This document shows, one piece after another, positions 54,901 to 62,345 of a DNA stretch of 64,000 nt. Under the pieces are notes generated by a model. It ran no database searches and was not told the origin of the DNA. It was given only the letters and a program-made list of their open reading frames with translations. The stretch spans positions 62,001 to 126,000 of the forward strand of contig NZ_JAPEMC010000004.1 of assembly GCF_026343115.1 (NCBI RefSeq). Direction: 5' to 3'. Within the stretch, counting starts at the first letter, position 1. Each line of letters opens with the position of its first letter. The stretch is from Streptomyces sp. NBC_00102 (GTDB lineage Bacteria; Actinomycetota; Actinomycetes; Streptomycetales; Streptomycetaceae). A program made the position numbers and the translations under genes.

Positions 54901-57900
54901 CTCGACAACGTGCCGTGCACCCAGAGCGGCGCGTCGCCGGCGGGGGAGAGGCTCATCTCGTCGAGTGAGAGCGGCAACCGGATGCCGGTACCCCGCGAGG
55001 ACGCGTCCTCCGCCAGGATCTGAGGTGTCAGCAGGCTCTGGAAGCAGGCGTCCAGCAGCACCGGGTGGATGTGGTGGCGGGAGGCGTCGTCGCCGATTGC
55101 CGCCGGAGGCCGGACCAGGGCCAGCACCTCGTCCGCGCCGATCCAGACCTCCTCGATCGCCCGGAACGCGGGGCCGTAGTGGTAACCCAACGCGGCCAGT
55201 CCCGCGTAGCACTCCTCGGCTCCGAGCCGGTGCGCACACCGGGCCCGGACCGCGTCGGTGTCCAGCGCGGGTCCGGCCGAGCGCCGTTGCGCGGAGCGGA
55301 CCACCCCACTCGCGTGTACCGCGCGCTCCGCGTCCGTGCCGCCGGGCAGGGACGCGACGGTGAAGTCCCCGTCCTCCAGCGACACGGAGAGCTGTACGGT
55401 CCTGACCTCGTCCTCCGGGAGGAAGAGCGCCTTGCGCAGGTCGATGTCGGCGAGCACCACATGGGTGCCTCCGGTGAGGGCCCGCACGGCCTGGGCCGCC
55501 ATCTCCAGATAGCCGGCCGCGGGGAAGACCACGGTGTCCTGGATGCGGTGGTCGGCGAGGTACGGCAGGGTCTCGGTGTCGAGCTTCGACTGCCAGGTGG
55601 GTTCGGTGTGGCCGGTCCGACGGCCCAGCAGCGGGTGGTCGAGCAGGCCGAGCCTGACCCGGGCGACGGAGTCCGGCTCCGTCCAGTGGCGGTCGCGCCG
55701 CCACGGATACCGGGGCAGCGGGACCGTCTCGCCCACGGGGTGGAGCACGTCCCAGGCGATGGGGACGCCGAGGTTGTGCAGGGTGGCGAGGGACAGGGCG
55801 AAGCGCTCGTTCTCGTCCTCCGCGCGGCGTACCGAGGGCACGGAGACGGCCGTTCTGCCCCCGGCCTCCAGGCATTCGCGGATCGCGTGCCCGAGCACCG
55901 GGTGCGGGCCGACCTCCAGGAAGAGGCGGTAACCGTCGTCGGCGAGCCGGTCCACGGCCGCACGGAAGCGCACCCGGTCGCGGACGTTCCGCCACCAGTA
56001 CCCCGCGTCCAGTTCGGTGCCCTCGGCGACACCCTCCACACCCGTGAGGTAGAGGGGGACACGTGCCGGGCGGGGCGCGATGTCCGCGAGGGAAGCGATC
56101 AGTTCGTCCTTGATCCGGTCCATCGCGGCGCTGTGGTAGGGGACTTCGACCGCGAGAAACTTGACGAAGACTTCTTCCGCGCGGAGTGAGTCCGCCAACT
56201 CGGTGAGTGCCTCCTCGTCCCCAGCCACGGTGACCGACGCGGGGCTGTTGACGGCCGCCACCGAGATCCGCGACCCGAAGGGCCGCAGCCGGTCCTCCGC
56301 CTCGGCCTCGGCCAGCCCGATGGCGAGCATGGTGCCCGCCCCGGCCAGAGTGTGCTGGAGGCGGCTGCGGTGGACGGCGACGGCGATCGCGTCCTGGAGG
56401 GAGTAGACGCCCGCCTCGTAGAAGGCCGCGATCTCTCCGGTGCTGTGGCCCACGACCGCGTCCGGACGCACCCCGTACGAACGCCACAGCGCCGCCAGCC
56501 CGATCTGCACCGCGAAGTTGGCCGGCTGCGACAGCCAGGTCTCCGCCATCCGCGAGCGGTCTTCCTCGGCCGCCATCTCGTCGAGGAGGGACCAGCCCGC
56601 GATTCTCGCGATCTCCCGGTCGCACGCGGCGACCGTCTCCCGGAACACGGGCTCGCTCGCCAGCAGTCCGCGTCCCATGCCCCACCACTGCGGGCCCATG
56701 CCGGTGAACACCTGGACCAGGCGGCGGTCCTGGGGATCGAGCTGCTTCGACCGGACCACCCGGGGGTGTGCCTCGCCGCGGAGGTGCGCGGCCAGGGCCT
56801 CGTCCAGATCCTGGCGGGAGGAGTGGACGACGGAGAGCCGGGACTCGAGGTGCTGGCGCCGGTGGGCGAGGGTGTGGCCCAGGTCGGTGAGGGAGACCGC
56901 CCTGCCGCGCACGCCCGCGAGCTCGCCCCGGACGCCCTCCGCGATCTGCGCGAGCGCGTCGGGGTGGCGTGCGGTCAGCGGCAGGATGTTCCAGCCGCGC
57001 TCCGGCGCGCGCGACATCTGGTGCTCGGGGGAACGCTCCGGCGCCTCCTCCAGGACGAGGTGGGCGTTGGTGCCGCCGAAGCCGAAGGAGTTCACACCGG
57101 CCCGTGCCGGTCCTCCGTGCACGGGCCACGGGGTCACCCGGTCGGGGATCTCGTACGGCGAGGAGTCCCGCTCGATGGCGGGGTTGACGCGTTCGAGATT
57201 GATGTGCGGAGGGATGGTGCGGTGCTCGAGGGACAGCGCCGTCTTGATCAGTCCGGCGATCCCCGCGGCCGACTCGGTGTGCCCGATGTTCGCCTTCACC
57301 GAACCGACGTAGCAGGGCGCGCCCGGGGCGCGCCCGATGGCGAGGGCACGGGAGAGCGCGTTGGCCTCGATCGGGTCGCCGACGGGCGTGGAGGTGCCGT
57401 GCGCCTCCATGTACTGCAGGTCGCCCGGGGTGATGCCGGCCTCGGCGCAGACCTGCCGCACGAGGGACACCTGGGCGTCTCCGTTGGGGACGGTTATGCC
57501 ATTGGTCCTGCCGTCCTGGTTGACCCCGCTGCCCAGGATCACCGCATGGATCGGATCCCCGTCCCGAACCGCGTCCTCCAGGCGCTTCAACGCCACCAGG
57601 CCGACACCCTCGGCGCGGACGTATCCGTCCGCGGAGGCGTCGAAGGTGCGGGAGCGGCCCTCGGGCGACAGGAACCCGCCCTTCGTCTCGGCGATGGTGT
57701 ACTGCGGTGCCATGTGGAGCAGCACCCCGCCCGCGAGAGCCAGATCGCTCTCGCCGCGCTTCAGGCTCTGGCAGGCCAGGTGCACGGCGACCAGGGAGGA
57801 ACTGCACGCGGTGTCGATGGAGAGGCTGGGGCCCCGGAAATCGAAGGAGTGCGAGATCCGGTTGGAGACCATCGTCATCATGGTGCCGGTCGCGGTGTGG

Positions 57901-58355
57901 GCCGCGAGCGTCTCGAAGCTCAGGTCGGCGAACTGCAGGATCTTGTAGTCGAGCGTGAACGCACCGACGTACACGGCCGTGTTGCTGCCCGCCAGATCCG
58001 CCGGCCGCTGCCCGCCGTCCTCCAGGGCCTCCCAGGCCACCTCCAGGAGTTTGCGCTGCTGGGGGTCCATGTGGTCGGCCTCGCGACGGCTGATGCCGAA
58101 GAAGGCGGGTTCGAACTCGTCGAAGCCGTCGATGTATCCGCCGCGTCCGCCCACCAGCCGCCCGGGCTTGTCCCGGTGACCGCTGCGATGGGTGGTGACG
58201 TCGTAGCGGTCGGGCGGCGTGGGGGTGACGCAGTCCTTGCCGTCCAACAGGTTCTGCCAGAAAGCACGGTGGTCCGAAGCTCCGCCGGGCAAGCGGCATC
58301 CGATGCCGATGATCGCGATTTTGCCCGTCGAAACGTCGTTGGTCGCGTCAGCCAA
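48951..58355 (-). CDS. ftdB: iterative hybrid PKS-NRPS of polycyclic tetramate macrolactam synthesis
   Basis: A 3134-residue synthase. TTG 58355 lies nine bases after GAGGAG; GTG 58391 has no such site. Order and key residues (TTG numbering): KS with DTACSSSL (Cys about 184); AT with GHSTGE (about 638) and PYHS; DH with H936-x8-P and D1102 in DACFQ; KR with TGAYGALG and NYAAGNAF; ACP with GLDSL (about 1770); C with HHIVSDA; A with the ten-residue code DVGEVGSID(K), one change from the known ornithine code; T with GGSS; TE with GYSLGG. One PKS module builds two polyene chains and joins them to ornithine. A TTA codon occurs at 54831-54833. Confidence 0.96.
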   Translation of the reverse strand: MADATNDVSTGKIAIIGIGCRLPGGASDHRAFWQNLLDGKDCVTPTPPDRYDVTTHRSGHRDKPGRLVGGRGGYIDGFDEFEPAFFGISRREADHMDPQQRKLLEVAWEALEDGGQRPADLAGSNTAVYVGAFTLDYKILQFADLSFETLAAHTATGTMMTMVSNRISHSFDFRGPSLSIDTACSSSLVAVHLACQSLKRGESDLALAGGVLLHMAPQYTIAETKGGFLSPEGRSRTFDASADGYVRAEGVGLVALKRLEDAVRDGDPIHAVILGSGVNQDGRTNGITVPNGDAQVSLVRQVCAEAGITPGDLQYMEAHGTSTPVGDPIEANALSRALAIGRAPGAPCYVGSVKANIGHTESAAGIAGLIKTALSLEHRTIPPHINLERVNPAIERDSSPYEIPDRVTPWPVHGGPARAGVNSFGFGGTNAHLVLEEAPERSPEHQMSRAPERGWNILPLTARHPDALAQIAEGVRGELAGVRGRAVSLTDLGHTLAHRRQHLESRLSVVHSSRQDLDEALAAHLRGEAHPRVVRSKQLDPQDRRLVQVFTGMGPQWWGMGRGLLASEPVFRETVAACDREIARIAGWSLLDEMAAEEDRSRMAETWLSQPANFAVQIGLAALWRSYGVRPDAVVGHSTGEIAAFYEAGVYSLQDAIAVAVHRSRLQHTLAGAGTMLAIGLAEAEAEDRLRPFGSRISVAAVNSPASVTVAGDEEALTELADSLRAEEVFVKFLAVEVPYHSAAMDRIKDELIASLADIAPRPARVPLYLTGVEGVAEGTELDAGYWWRNVRDRVRFRAAVDRLADDGYRLFLEVGPHPVLGHAIRECLEAGGRTAVSVPSVRRAEDENERFALSLATLHNLGVPIAWDVLHPVGETVPLPRYPWRRDRHWTEPDSVARVRLGLLDHPLLGRRTGHTEPTWQSKLDTETLPYLADHRIQDTVVFPAAGYLEMAAQAVRALTGGTHVVLADIDLRKALFLPEDEVRTVQLSVSLEDGDFTVASLPGGTDAERAVHASGVVRSAQRRSAGPALDTDAVRARCAHRLGAEECYAGLAALGYHYGPAFRAIEEVWIGADEVLALVRPPAAIGDDASRHHIHPVLLDACFQSLLTPQILAEDASSRGTGIRLPLSLDEMSLSPAGDAPLWVHGTLSSGDGDELVGDLALYAQDGTALGGLRGFRAADVEKASAAVSRGTIDSWLAEPTWIDRPWDAVPGNGSAAAEPPSGAGGQDWLVLADGGGLGDAFAALVTARGERCRLVRAGTTQGRLPGDGGFTVAPESAEQLERLFAGLDRDGAPFRGTVVHLWNLDLPALPACERKDLARVTGTGAYSLVALAKVLAARRTGGRLHVVTRGAQPVSPGESVEPLAAPAWGVTRVLRHQELAGHRGKLVDLDPAREPGAAGLRADAEALLREFLTDDEEEIGLRGDRRTTSRLLPATGLTGPLPLRLRADGSYLVTGAYGALGRLLCRTLVKRGARRLILMGRTPVPPRPEWAATDPATAPGRAVALLRELEALGAQPVLAPVDVTDEDALTGWLGAYRRGGGAPVRGVFHLAGQVRDTLVADMDRATFDAVLEPKITGAYLLDRHLRDEPLDHFVLFASIASLLTTAGQTNYAAGNAFLDALAHRRRAQGLPALSLDWGPWATGMIEELGLVDHYLHSRGMSSLSPDAGMSVLERVIGQDRAQLLVATVVDWPTFLAWYDTPPPLVSELAASAVGQAAEEGNGFLDTFRRAGEAERRSLVVERFTSLTGTVLRTAREEIDPSAGLGGLGLDSLLAMELRARVQADLGIALPVVALLSGTPVGQLADQLYEGLLERVAADAAGGEDPAAAVEVFTDESSHPLTQNQKALWFLKQLNPDGYAYNIGGAVEVRADIEPDLMFEAVRRLIARHPALRTNFHLEDGLPVQRTTSGAEPDLALFDVQGQDWEEIRRTIIREYRKPYDLERDPLVRFRLFKRDSGRWVIMKAVHHIVSDAISTFTFIEELLAVHESLKQGREPALPPVGARYLDFLNQQNRFLASREADGMLEYWRSHLPAEVPLLDLPVDGARPAVQTHNGASEFFVLDDGLSARVHALAQRHGVTPFMVLLSAYYILLHRYSGQDHVVVGSPVTGRTQQEFSSVYGYFVNPLPLHADLSGAPTVAELLEQVRSTVLNGLDNQEYPFVLLVEELGLQHDPSRSAVFQAMFILLTHKVATEQYGYRLEYIELPEEEGQFDLTLSAYEDEAEGRFHCVLKYNSDLFLPTTVRRMAGHYVQLLESMTRAEAGVPTPRLEMLDAAERERLVDRWSGACALPARTGQPADPDRPVHRLIEEAAAARPGAVAVSVPSLSGDTARMTYGELDRRANARARRLRDLGVGAGSVVGVCLDKSPELIVTLLAVLKAGGAFLPVHPDQPADRVAHVLGTTGAALVVVGEARARWARDLPVRVETLDGLRGTETDGPAPQVATDPGSPAYVINTSGSTGRPKAVRVSHRSLASAYAAWLGEYRLDGSDVHLQMAEPSFDVFTGDLVRALCSGGSLVLADRDLIFDTPRLHRTMRAERVNCAEFVPAVVRGLMDHCAREGERLDFLRLLVVGSDAWKVAEYTRLRELCGPGTRVINSYGLTEATIDSAFFEGPADGLEPGLMVPIGRPLPNTALHVLDAQGEPVPPGVPGELWIGGEGVALGYAGDPEQTAARFVTRRLSRRPGARPERLYRTGDLARWDTEGRVHLLGRGDHQVKLRGHRIEIGEIEAHLAGWPGLARTVVAVRPDAAGDATLCAYCVAEPGAVLDRRALRRHLAGALPSYMVPSHITELAALPLTAHGKVDVTALPVPVSGDRGQSHEAPVTLYEVSMARHWQALLGTERAGLGDDFFESGGSSIKLIELLHHLRTEFGVSVPVSRLYQVTTLHGMAAAVEERVNSTSAEELPYLTFNPGPGRPVFCFPPAGGHGLVYRGLAEQLAQHRTIAFNYVPGEDKVARYADLVESVEPDGPCLLLGYSLGGNLAFEVAKELESRGREVGRVVVLDSRRIMETYEPGEEGIKTFEAELGRHIHLHTGSEVVTRTVLEHAAEYLEFCGRTPNTGTVAALVGVVTDEEKAGLYAAGAPGAWHGSSTAGTQVLKGSGTHADMLDPKHLPRNAELVRSLLTGDASHAG
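54831..54833 (-). promoter_or_regulatory. in-frame TTA leucine codon in the PTM synthase gene
   Basis: Read on the minus strand, codon 1175 (TTG numbering) is TTA within the protein sequence GGLRGFRAAD. In Streptomyces TTA is read by the developmentally controlled bldA tRNA, so synthase translation is probably delayed until late growth. Confidence 0.85.
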
Positions 58356-58432
58356 GTTCGCACACTCCTCATCAAGTGGTCGCGCAGCCACAGGCGGCGC
58401 CCAAGTCAGCGGTGCGGGGCCCGAGGGCCCTT

Positions 58433-59371
58433 TCAGGCGATGCCGTCCCCGGCCCGCTCCGAGCGGCGCCAGGGGCGGAAGAGACTGCCGAGGATCTCGC
58501 CGGTCCCGGGGAACGAGGCGGGATCGCTGAGACCGACCGCGGCCGGCTCACGGCCGGGCCGCCAGGTGAAGCTGCCGAAGAGGTGGTCCCAGCAGGACAG
58601 GTCGGAGCCGTAGTGACCCGCTTCGGACAGGTCCGTGCTGTGGTGCAGGCGGTGTTGTTCCGGGCTCGCCAGGACGTGGTTGAGCCGGCCGATGCGCACG
58701 TCGATGTTGGCGTGGACGAAGTAGCCCTGTGCGGCGACGAAGAGCCCGGTGGCGAGCACCGACTCCTGGGAGAACCCGGCCAGTGCCAGGGTGAGCTGCA
58801 CGAAGCCCTGGGCGAGGACGATGTCGAGGACGTGGTTGACGCCGTTGTTGGCGACATTGACCTTCTGCGGGACGTGGTGGACCCCGTGCAGTCGCCACAG
58901 GGCCGGGTTGGTGTGCCCCAGACGGTGGACCAGATAGCTGGCGAGCGAACCGCTCAGCAGCGCGGCCGGGATTTCGGCCCCCAGGGGGAGCACCGGATCG
59001 GCCGGTGAGATCCTTCCCACCGCCGTCGTGACGGAGAATTGAGCCAGCGCGCTCCCTGCCATGGTCAGCAGGAAATAGATGCCGTACCAACGCCATTCCG
59101 CTCCGTCGGGATGCCAGTCGCGCCGGTGTGGAATCAGCCTTTCGAGGACGGTGAGATACATCAGGGTGCCGACGAGGAAAAGCGGACTCACTCGTTCGGG
59201 ATTCCAGTCGAGCAGCAGAGCTGCCGTGGCCACCAGAAAGGTGGCCGTCAGCAGCACCGGATAGGCGAGCGAGCCGATGACGCGCCGCCCCGGTGGGAGA
59301 AGGGAAGGGCGGGACGGCGGGGTCGCCGCGGAACGGGCGGTGTCATCGATGGGGTGTTCGTTTCCGTGCAC
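58433..59371 (-). CDS. ftdA: ornithine hydroxylase of the fatty-acid-hydroxylase/sterol-desaturase family (FtdA-like)
   Basis: A 312-residue membrane protein. GTG 59371 is chosen because GGAGGA lies a few bases upstream; ATG 59419 has no ribosome site. Hydrophobic helices surround three His clusters: HRLGH (149-153), HGVHH (162-166) and HRLHH (240-244), which bind a diiron centre. In PTM clusters this gene precedes the synthase and hydroxylates C3 of the ornithine unit. It ends about 80 bp before ftdB on the same strand, and the promoter of the whole cluster should lie upstream of it. Confidence 0.93.
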   Translation of the reverse strand: MHGNEHPIDDTARSAATPPSRPSLLPPGRRVIGSLAYPVLLTATFLVATAALLLDWNPERVSPLFLVGTLMYLTVLERLIPHRRDWHPDGAEWRWYGIYFLLTMAGSALAQFSVTTAVGRISPADPVLPLGAEIPAALLSGSLASYLVHRLGHTNPALWRLHGVHHVPQKVNVANNGVNHVLDIVLAQGFVQLTLALAGFSQESVLATGLFVAAQGYFVHANIDVRIGRLNHVLASPEQHRLHHSTDLSEAGHYGSDLSCWDHLFGSFTWRPGREPAAVGLSDPASFPGTGEILGSLFRPWRRSERAGDGIA

Positions 59372-59705
59372 CTGAAGTCCTCCGTAGGAATACGGAACCA
59401 GCCTCGGATCCTGCGCCATTGCAGGTGAGGTGGGGCCGTCGAATGCATGCGGAAGTCTCAGGGGGCGTACGGGAAGGTGCGCTGTCCTCTGTGGTGGCGC
59501 CCGTGCGGAGTCGGCGACGTGGGCGGCGGGAAATGATTCCTGCGGAGCGGGTGACCGATACGTGGCCGCCTCATTTTCGCCCTGTGCGAGATCGGTTGAT
59601 TCATTTCCGCTGCCTGCGGATTCAATCCTCGACCGACGATGTTTTGAGCTTGTCCCCCGGAGTGCCGTAGTCGGCCTCGGGATTATTCAACAGGGGTTCG
59701 TGCCC

Positions 59706-59725
59706 GTACGGAATAGCGTCCGTAC
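59706..59725. promoter_or_regulatory. perfect inverted repeat, candidate operator of the PTM cluster
   Basis: GTACGGA (59706-59712) and TCCGTAC (59719-59725) flank a 6-bp centre, the size and symmetry of a TetR-type operator. It lies 335 bp upstream of ftdA and 325 bp upstream of the divergent transporter. No regulator gene is adjacent in the window. Confidence 0.5.
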
Positions 59726-59743
59726 TTCTGTCGCCGATGTGAG

Positions 59744-59754
59744 TGACTTAGTCA
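59744..59754. promoter_or_regulatory. 11-bp palindrome in the PTM upstream region
   Basis: TGACTTAGTCA is a perfect odd-length palindrome located 18 bp beyond the larger inverted repeat. It could be a second regulator half-site pair. Confidence 0.3.
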
Positions 59755-60049
59755 TGTTGGCGTTCTTTTGGGGTATTCGGAACATCATTCTTATGGAATG
59801 CGGTCGGTCGGGGAGCCGGGGAGGGAGCCGGGGGAGGCCCAAGCACCCGGCGGGCCGTTCCGGATGCGGGTCGCCGCAGCGGAGGCCGGCCCGCGCCTCG
59901 GGAGCCGCGTCACTCGTGCGAGCCGCCCCGGGAGGCCCTCGACCCCCGCGTGCACCAGACTCTGAGGCACCGATGATCTTCAGTCCCCCCGTCCAGGTGG
60001 CGGGCCGCCGAAGGTGAGACGCCGAGAGCCCTCGGAAAGGGGCGGACAC

Positions 60050-61609
60050 ATGGCCGGATCCAGGAAACGGCCGGGAGCGCCGCGGCCGGGGCGGGACACC
60101 CAGGCGGTGGACCGCATGATGCGCACGGTGGTACGGCGCCGCAAGAAGTCGTTCCGGGCCGAGGACATCACCGTCACCGATCCGCCGAAGGTGCGCCGGG
60201 CGGTCACGGCCGCCGCACTCGGCAACACCATGGAGTGGTTCGACTTCGGCGTCTACGCCTATCTGGCCGGAACGCTGGGCAAGGTGTTCTTCCCGTCCAG
60301 CTCACCCGGAGCCCAGGTGGTGTCGACCTTCGCCACCTTCGCCGCCGCTTTCCTGGTACGTCCTCTCGGCGGACTCGTCTTCGGCCCGCTCGGGGACCGG
60401 GTGGGACGACAGAAAGTCCTCGCGATCACCATGATCATGATGGCGGCCTCCACCTTCGCCGTCGGTTTCCTCCCCACCTATGCCGCGGTCGGTTTCGCGG
60501 CGCCCCTGCTGCTCCTGGTGTGCCGGCTCGTACAGGGCTTCTCCACGGGCGGGGAGTACGCCGGAGCGACCACGTACATCGCCGAATACGCCCCGGACAA
60601 ACGGCGCGGCTTCCTCGGCAGTTGGCTGGACTTCGGCACCTTCGTCGGCTACTCCCTCGGCTCCGGCCTGGTCACCGTGCTCACCGCGGTCCTGGGCACC
60701 GACGGGCTGACCGACTGGGGCTGGCGCATCCCCTTCTACGTCGCCGGGCCACTGGGCCTGATCGGTCTCTACATGCGCATGAAGCTGGAGGAGACACCCG
60801 TCTTCCAGCGGCAGGAGGAGGAACAGGCCGAGGCCCTGGCCGAGGGCGACCCGGTGGAGCAGGCCAGGCAGTCGGGCAAGGGCCGGTTCAAGGAGATCTT
60901 CACCGAGCACTGGGAGGCCGTGCTGATCTGCATGGGCCTGGTGCTCCTCTACAACGTCACCAACTACATGGTCACGTCCTATCTCCCGACCTACATGTCC
61001 GAGACCCTCGGCGAGGACGAGACCACCTCTCAGCTGCTCGTCCTCGGCACGATGCTGCTGGTCGTCCTGACCATCACCACGGTGGGCCGAAGCTCCGACC
61101 GGTGGGGCCGCAGGCCGGTCTTCATGGCCGGGAGCGTGGCGCTGGTGGCACTCTCCATCCCGGCGTTCCTGCTGATCCGGCAGGGCGGAATCCTGCTCCC
61201 CGCCTTCGGCTGCGTGATCCTCGGCCTGCTGCTCGTCTGCTTCGCCGGAACATCGGCTTCCACCCTTCCGGCGCTCTTTCCCACCCGCATCCGGTACGGC
61301 GCGCTCTCGATCGCGTTCAACATCTCCGTCTCGCTCTTCGGCGGAACCACCCCGCTGTTCGCCGCAGGGCTCGTGGAGGCCACCGGCAACGACATGGTGC
61401 CCGCCTACTACCTGATGGTGGCGGGCGTCATCGGGCTCGTGTCCACCCTCTTTCTTCATGAGACGGCCGGCAGGCCACTGCGCGGCTCCGGGCCCATGGT
61501 CGAGACGCGCCAGCAAGCACACCGGCTGGTCTCGGCCAGCCGCACCACCGCGGGCCGGCAGGCGCGCGACGTCTGGTTCCGGCTGCGCCACGGGCGGCGG
61601 CGGGGCTGA
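60050..61609 (+). CDS. MFS metabolite/proton symporter, ProP-like (MHS family)
   Basis: A 519-residue transporter from ATG 60050 with GGAAAGGGG upstream. Signature segments are GNTMEWFDFGVYAYLAG (helix 1), VRPLGGLVFGPLGDRVGRQK (loop 2-3 motif), GFSTGGEYAGATTYIAEYAP and DWGWRIPFYVAGPLG. This is the proline/betaine or organic-acid symporter group. The N-terminal 55 residues form a basic cytoplasmic extension, and the C-terminus is basic as well. It is divergent from the PTM genes; a link to PTM export is unlikely since the family imports solutes. Confidence 0.92.
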   Translation: MAGSRKRPGAPRPGRDTQAVDRMMRTVVRRRKKSFRAEDITVTDPPKVRRAVTAAALGNTMEWFDFGVYAYLAGTLGKVFFPSSSPGAQVVSTFATFAAAFLVRPLGGLVFGPLGDRVGRQKVLAITMIMMAASTFAVGFLPTYAAVGFAAPLLLLVCRLVQGFSTGGEYAGATTYIAEYAPDKRRGFLGSWLDFGTFVGYSLGSGLVTVLTAVLGTDGLTDWGWRIPFYVAGPLGLIGLYMRMKLEETPVFQRQEEEQAEALAEGDPVEQARQSGKGRFKEIFTEHWEAVLICMGLVLLYNVTNYMVTSYLPTYMSETLGEDETTSQLLVLGTMLLVVLTITTVGRSSDRWGRRPVFMAGSVALVALSIPAFLLIRQGGILLPAFGCVILGLLLVCFAGTSASTLPALFPTRIRYGALSIAFNISVSLFGGTTPLFAAGLVEATGNDMVPAYYLMVAGVIGLVSTLFLHETAGRPLRGSGPMVETRQQAHRLVSASRTTAGRQARDVWFRLRHGRRRG

Positions 61610-61646
61610 CCCGGACACGGGCCGGCGGGCGGCCGGCGCCGGCTTC

Positions 61647-62228
61647 TCAAGCGAGAAGGACGAGCCGGATATAGCGGTCCCAGTCCCACAGCGGCCCGGG
61701 ATCGGTGTGGTCCGTGCCCGGTACCTCGTAGTGGCCGACGATGTGCTCACGGTCCCTGGGTATGCCGTGCCGGTCACAGATGTCCGCGGTGAGCAGCGCC
61801 GACCGTTCGTACATCGACGCGGTGAAGTACTCCGGACGGTCCACCCAGCCTTCGTGCTCGATGCCGACGGAACGAACGTTGAAGTCCCAGTTGCCCGCGT
61901 GCCAGGCGATGTCCCGCTCCGGTACGCACTGGGCGGTGTAGCCGTCGCCGGACCGTACGACGTAATGGACCGACACCTTCTTCGCGGGGTCCCGGAAAAT
62001 GCCGAGCGTCTGGGTGAAGGTCTGCTGCGTGATGTGGACGACCACCCGGTCCACGCGCCGGGGCGAGGGGCCCGCGGGGACGGTGTAGTTGGCGGACGAG
62101 GCGGGGGCCCAGCGTGCCAGCGTGCTGTCCGTCCCCGCCGAAGGCGCGTCCACCCCGCGCACCGACGCGGGCAGGAGGAGACCCGCCGCCGTGCCGGCCG
62201 CCGCCTGGAGGATCCTTCTGCGGTGCAC
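61647..62228 (-). CDS. exported N-acetylmuramoyl-L-alanine amidase (Amidase_2)
   Basis: A 193-residue protein from GTG 62228 with GGAGAG upstream. The N-terminus RRRILQAAAGTAAGLLLPAS looks like a twin-arginine signal. Zinc ligands of the type 2 amidase fold are seen in VDRVVVHITQQ, DIAWHAGNWDFN (substrate pocket) and the late IVGHYEVPGTDHTDPGPLWD. It cleaves the amide between MurNAc and L-alanine in peptidoglycan, probably in wall remodelling. It converges with the ProP-like gene, with 37 bp between stops. Confidence 0.92.
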   Translation of the reverse strand: MHRRRILQAAAGTAAGLLLPASVRGVDAPSAGTDSTLARWAPASSANYTVPAGPSPRRVDRVVVHITQQTFTQTLGIFRDPAKKVSVHYVVRSGDGYTAQCVPERDIAWHAGNWDFNVRSVGIEHEGWVDRPEYFTASMYERSALLTADICDRHGIPRDREHIVGHYEVPGTDHTDPGPLWDWDRYIRLVLLA

Positions 62229-62345
62229 GGTGCTCTCCAGGGGACGCCTGCGCGAGGAGGTGGGAGAGGTCTCCGACGGCGGCCTCCGCCACGAACGACG
62301 ACGTGAACGGCCGTTCGGTTCCCCGCGTGGGAGGGGCCCGAGCCG

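Larger units (their letters stand above)
59372..60049. other. divergent regulatory region of the PTM cluster and a ProP-like transporter
   Basis: About 680 bp. The stretch 59530-59800 is clearly AT-richer than the rest and contains a 20-bp inverted repeat (59706-59725) and an 11-bp palindrome (59744-59754). No credible gene was seen, including on short frames. Confidence 0.6.

Noticed and set aside
59420..60017. A gene in the plus-strand frame within the PTM upstream region
   Set aside because: The translation is Cys/Arg/Gly-rich with no family resemblance, and the region is better explained as regulatory DNA.
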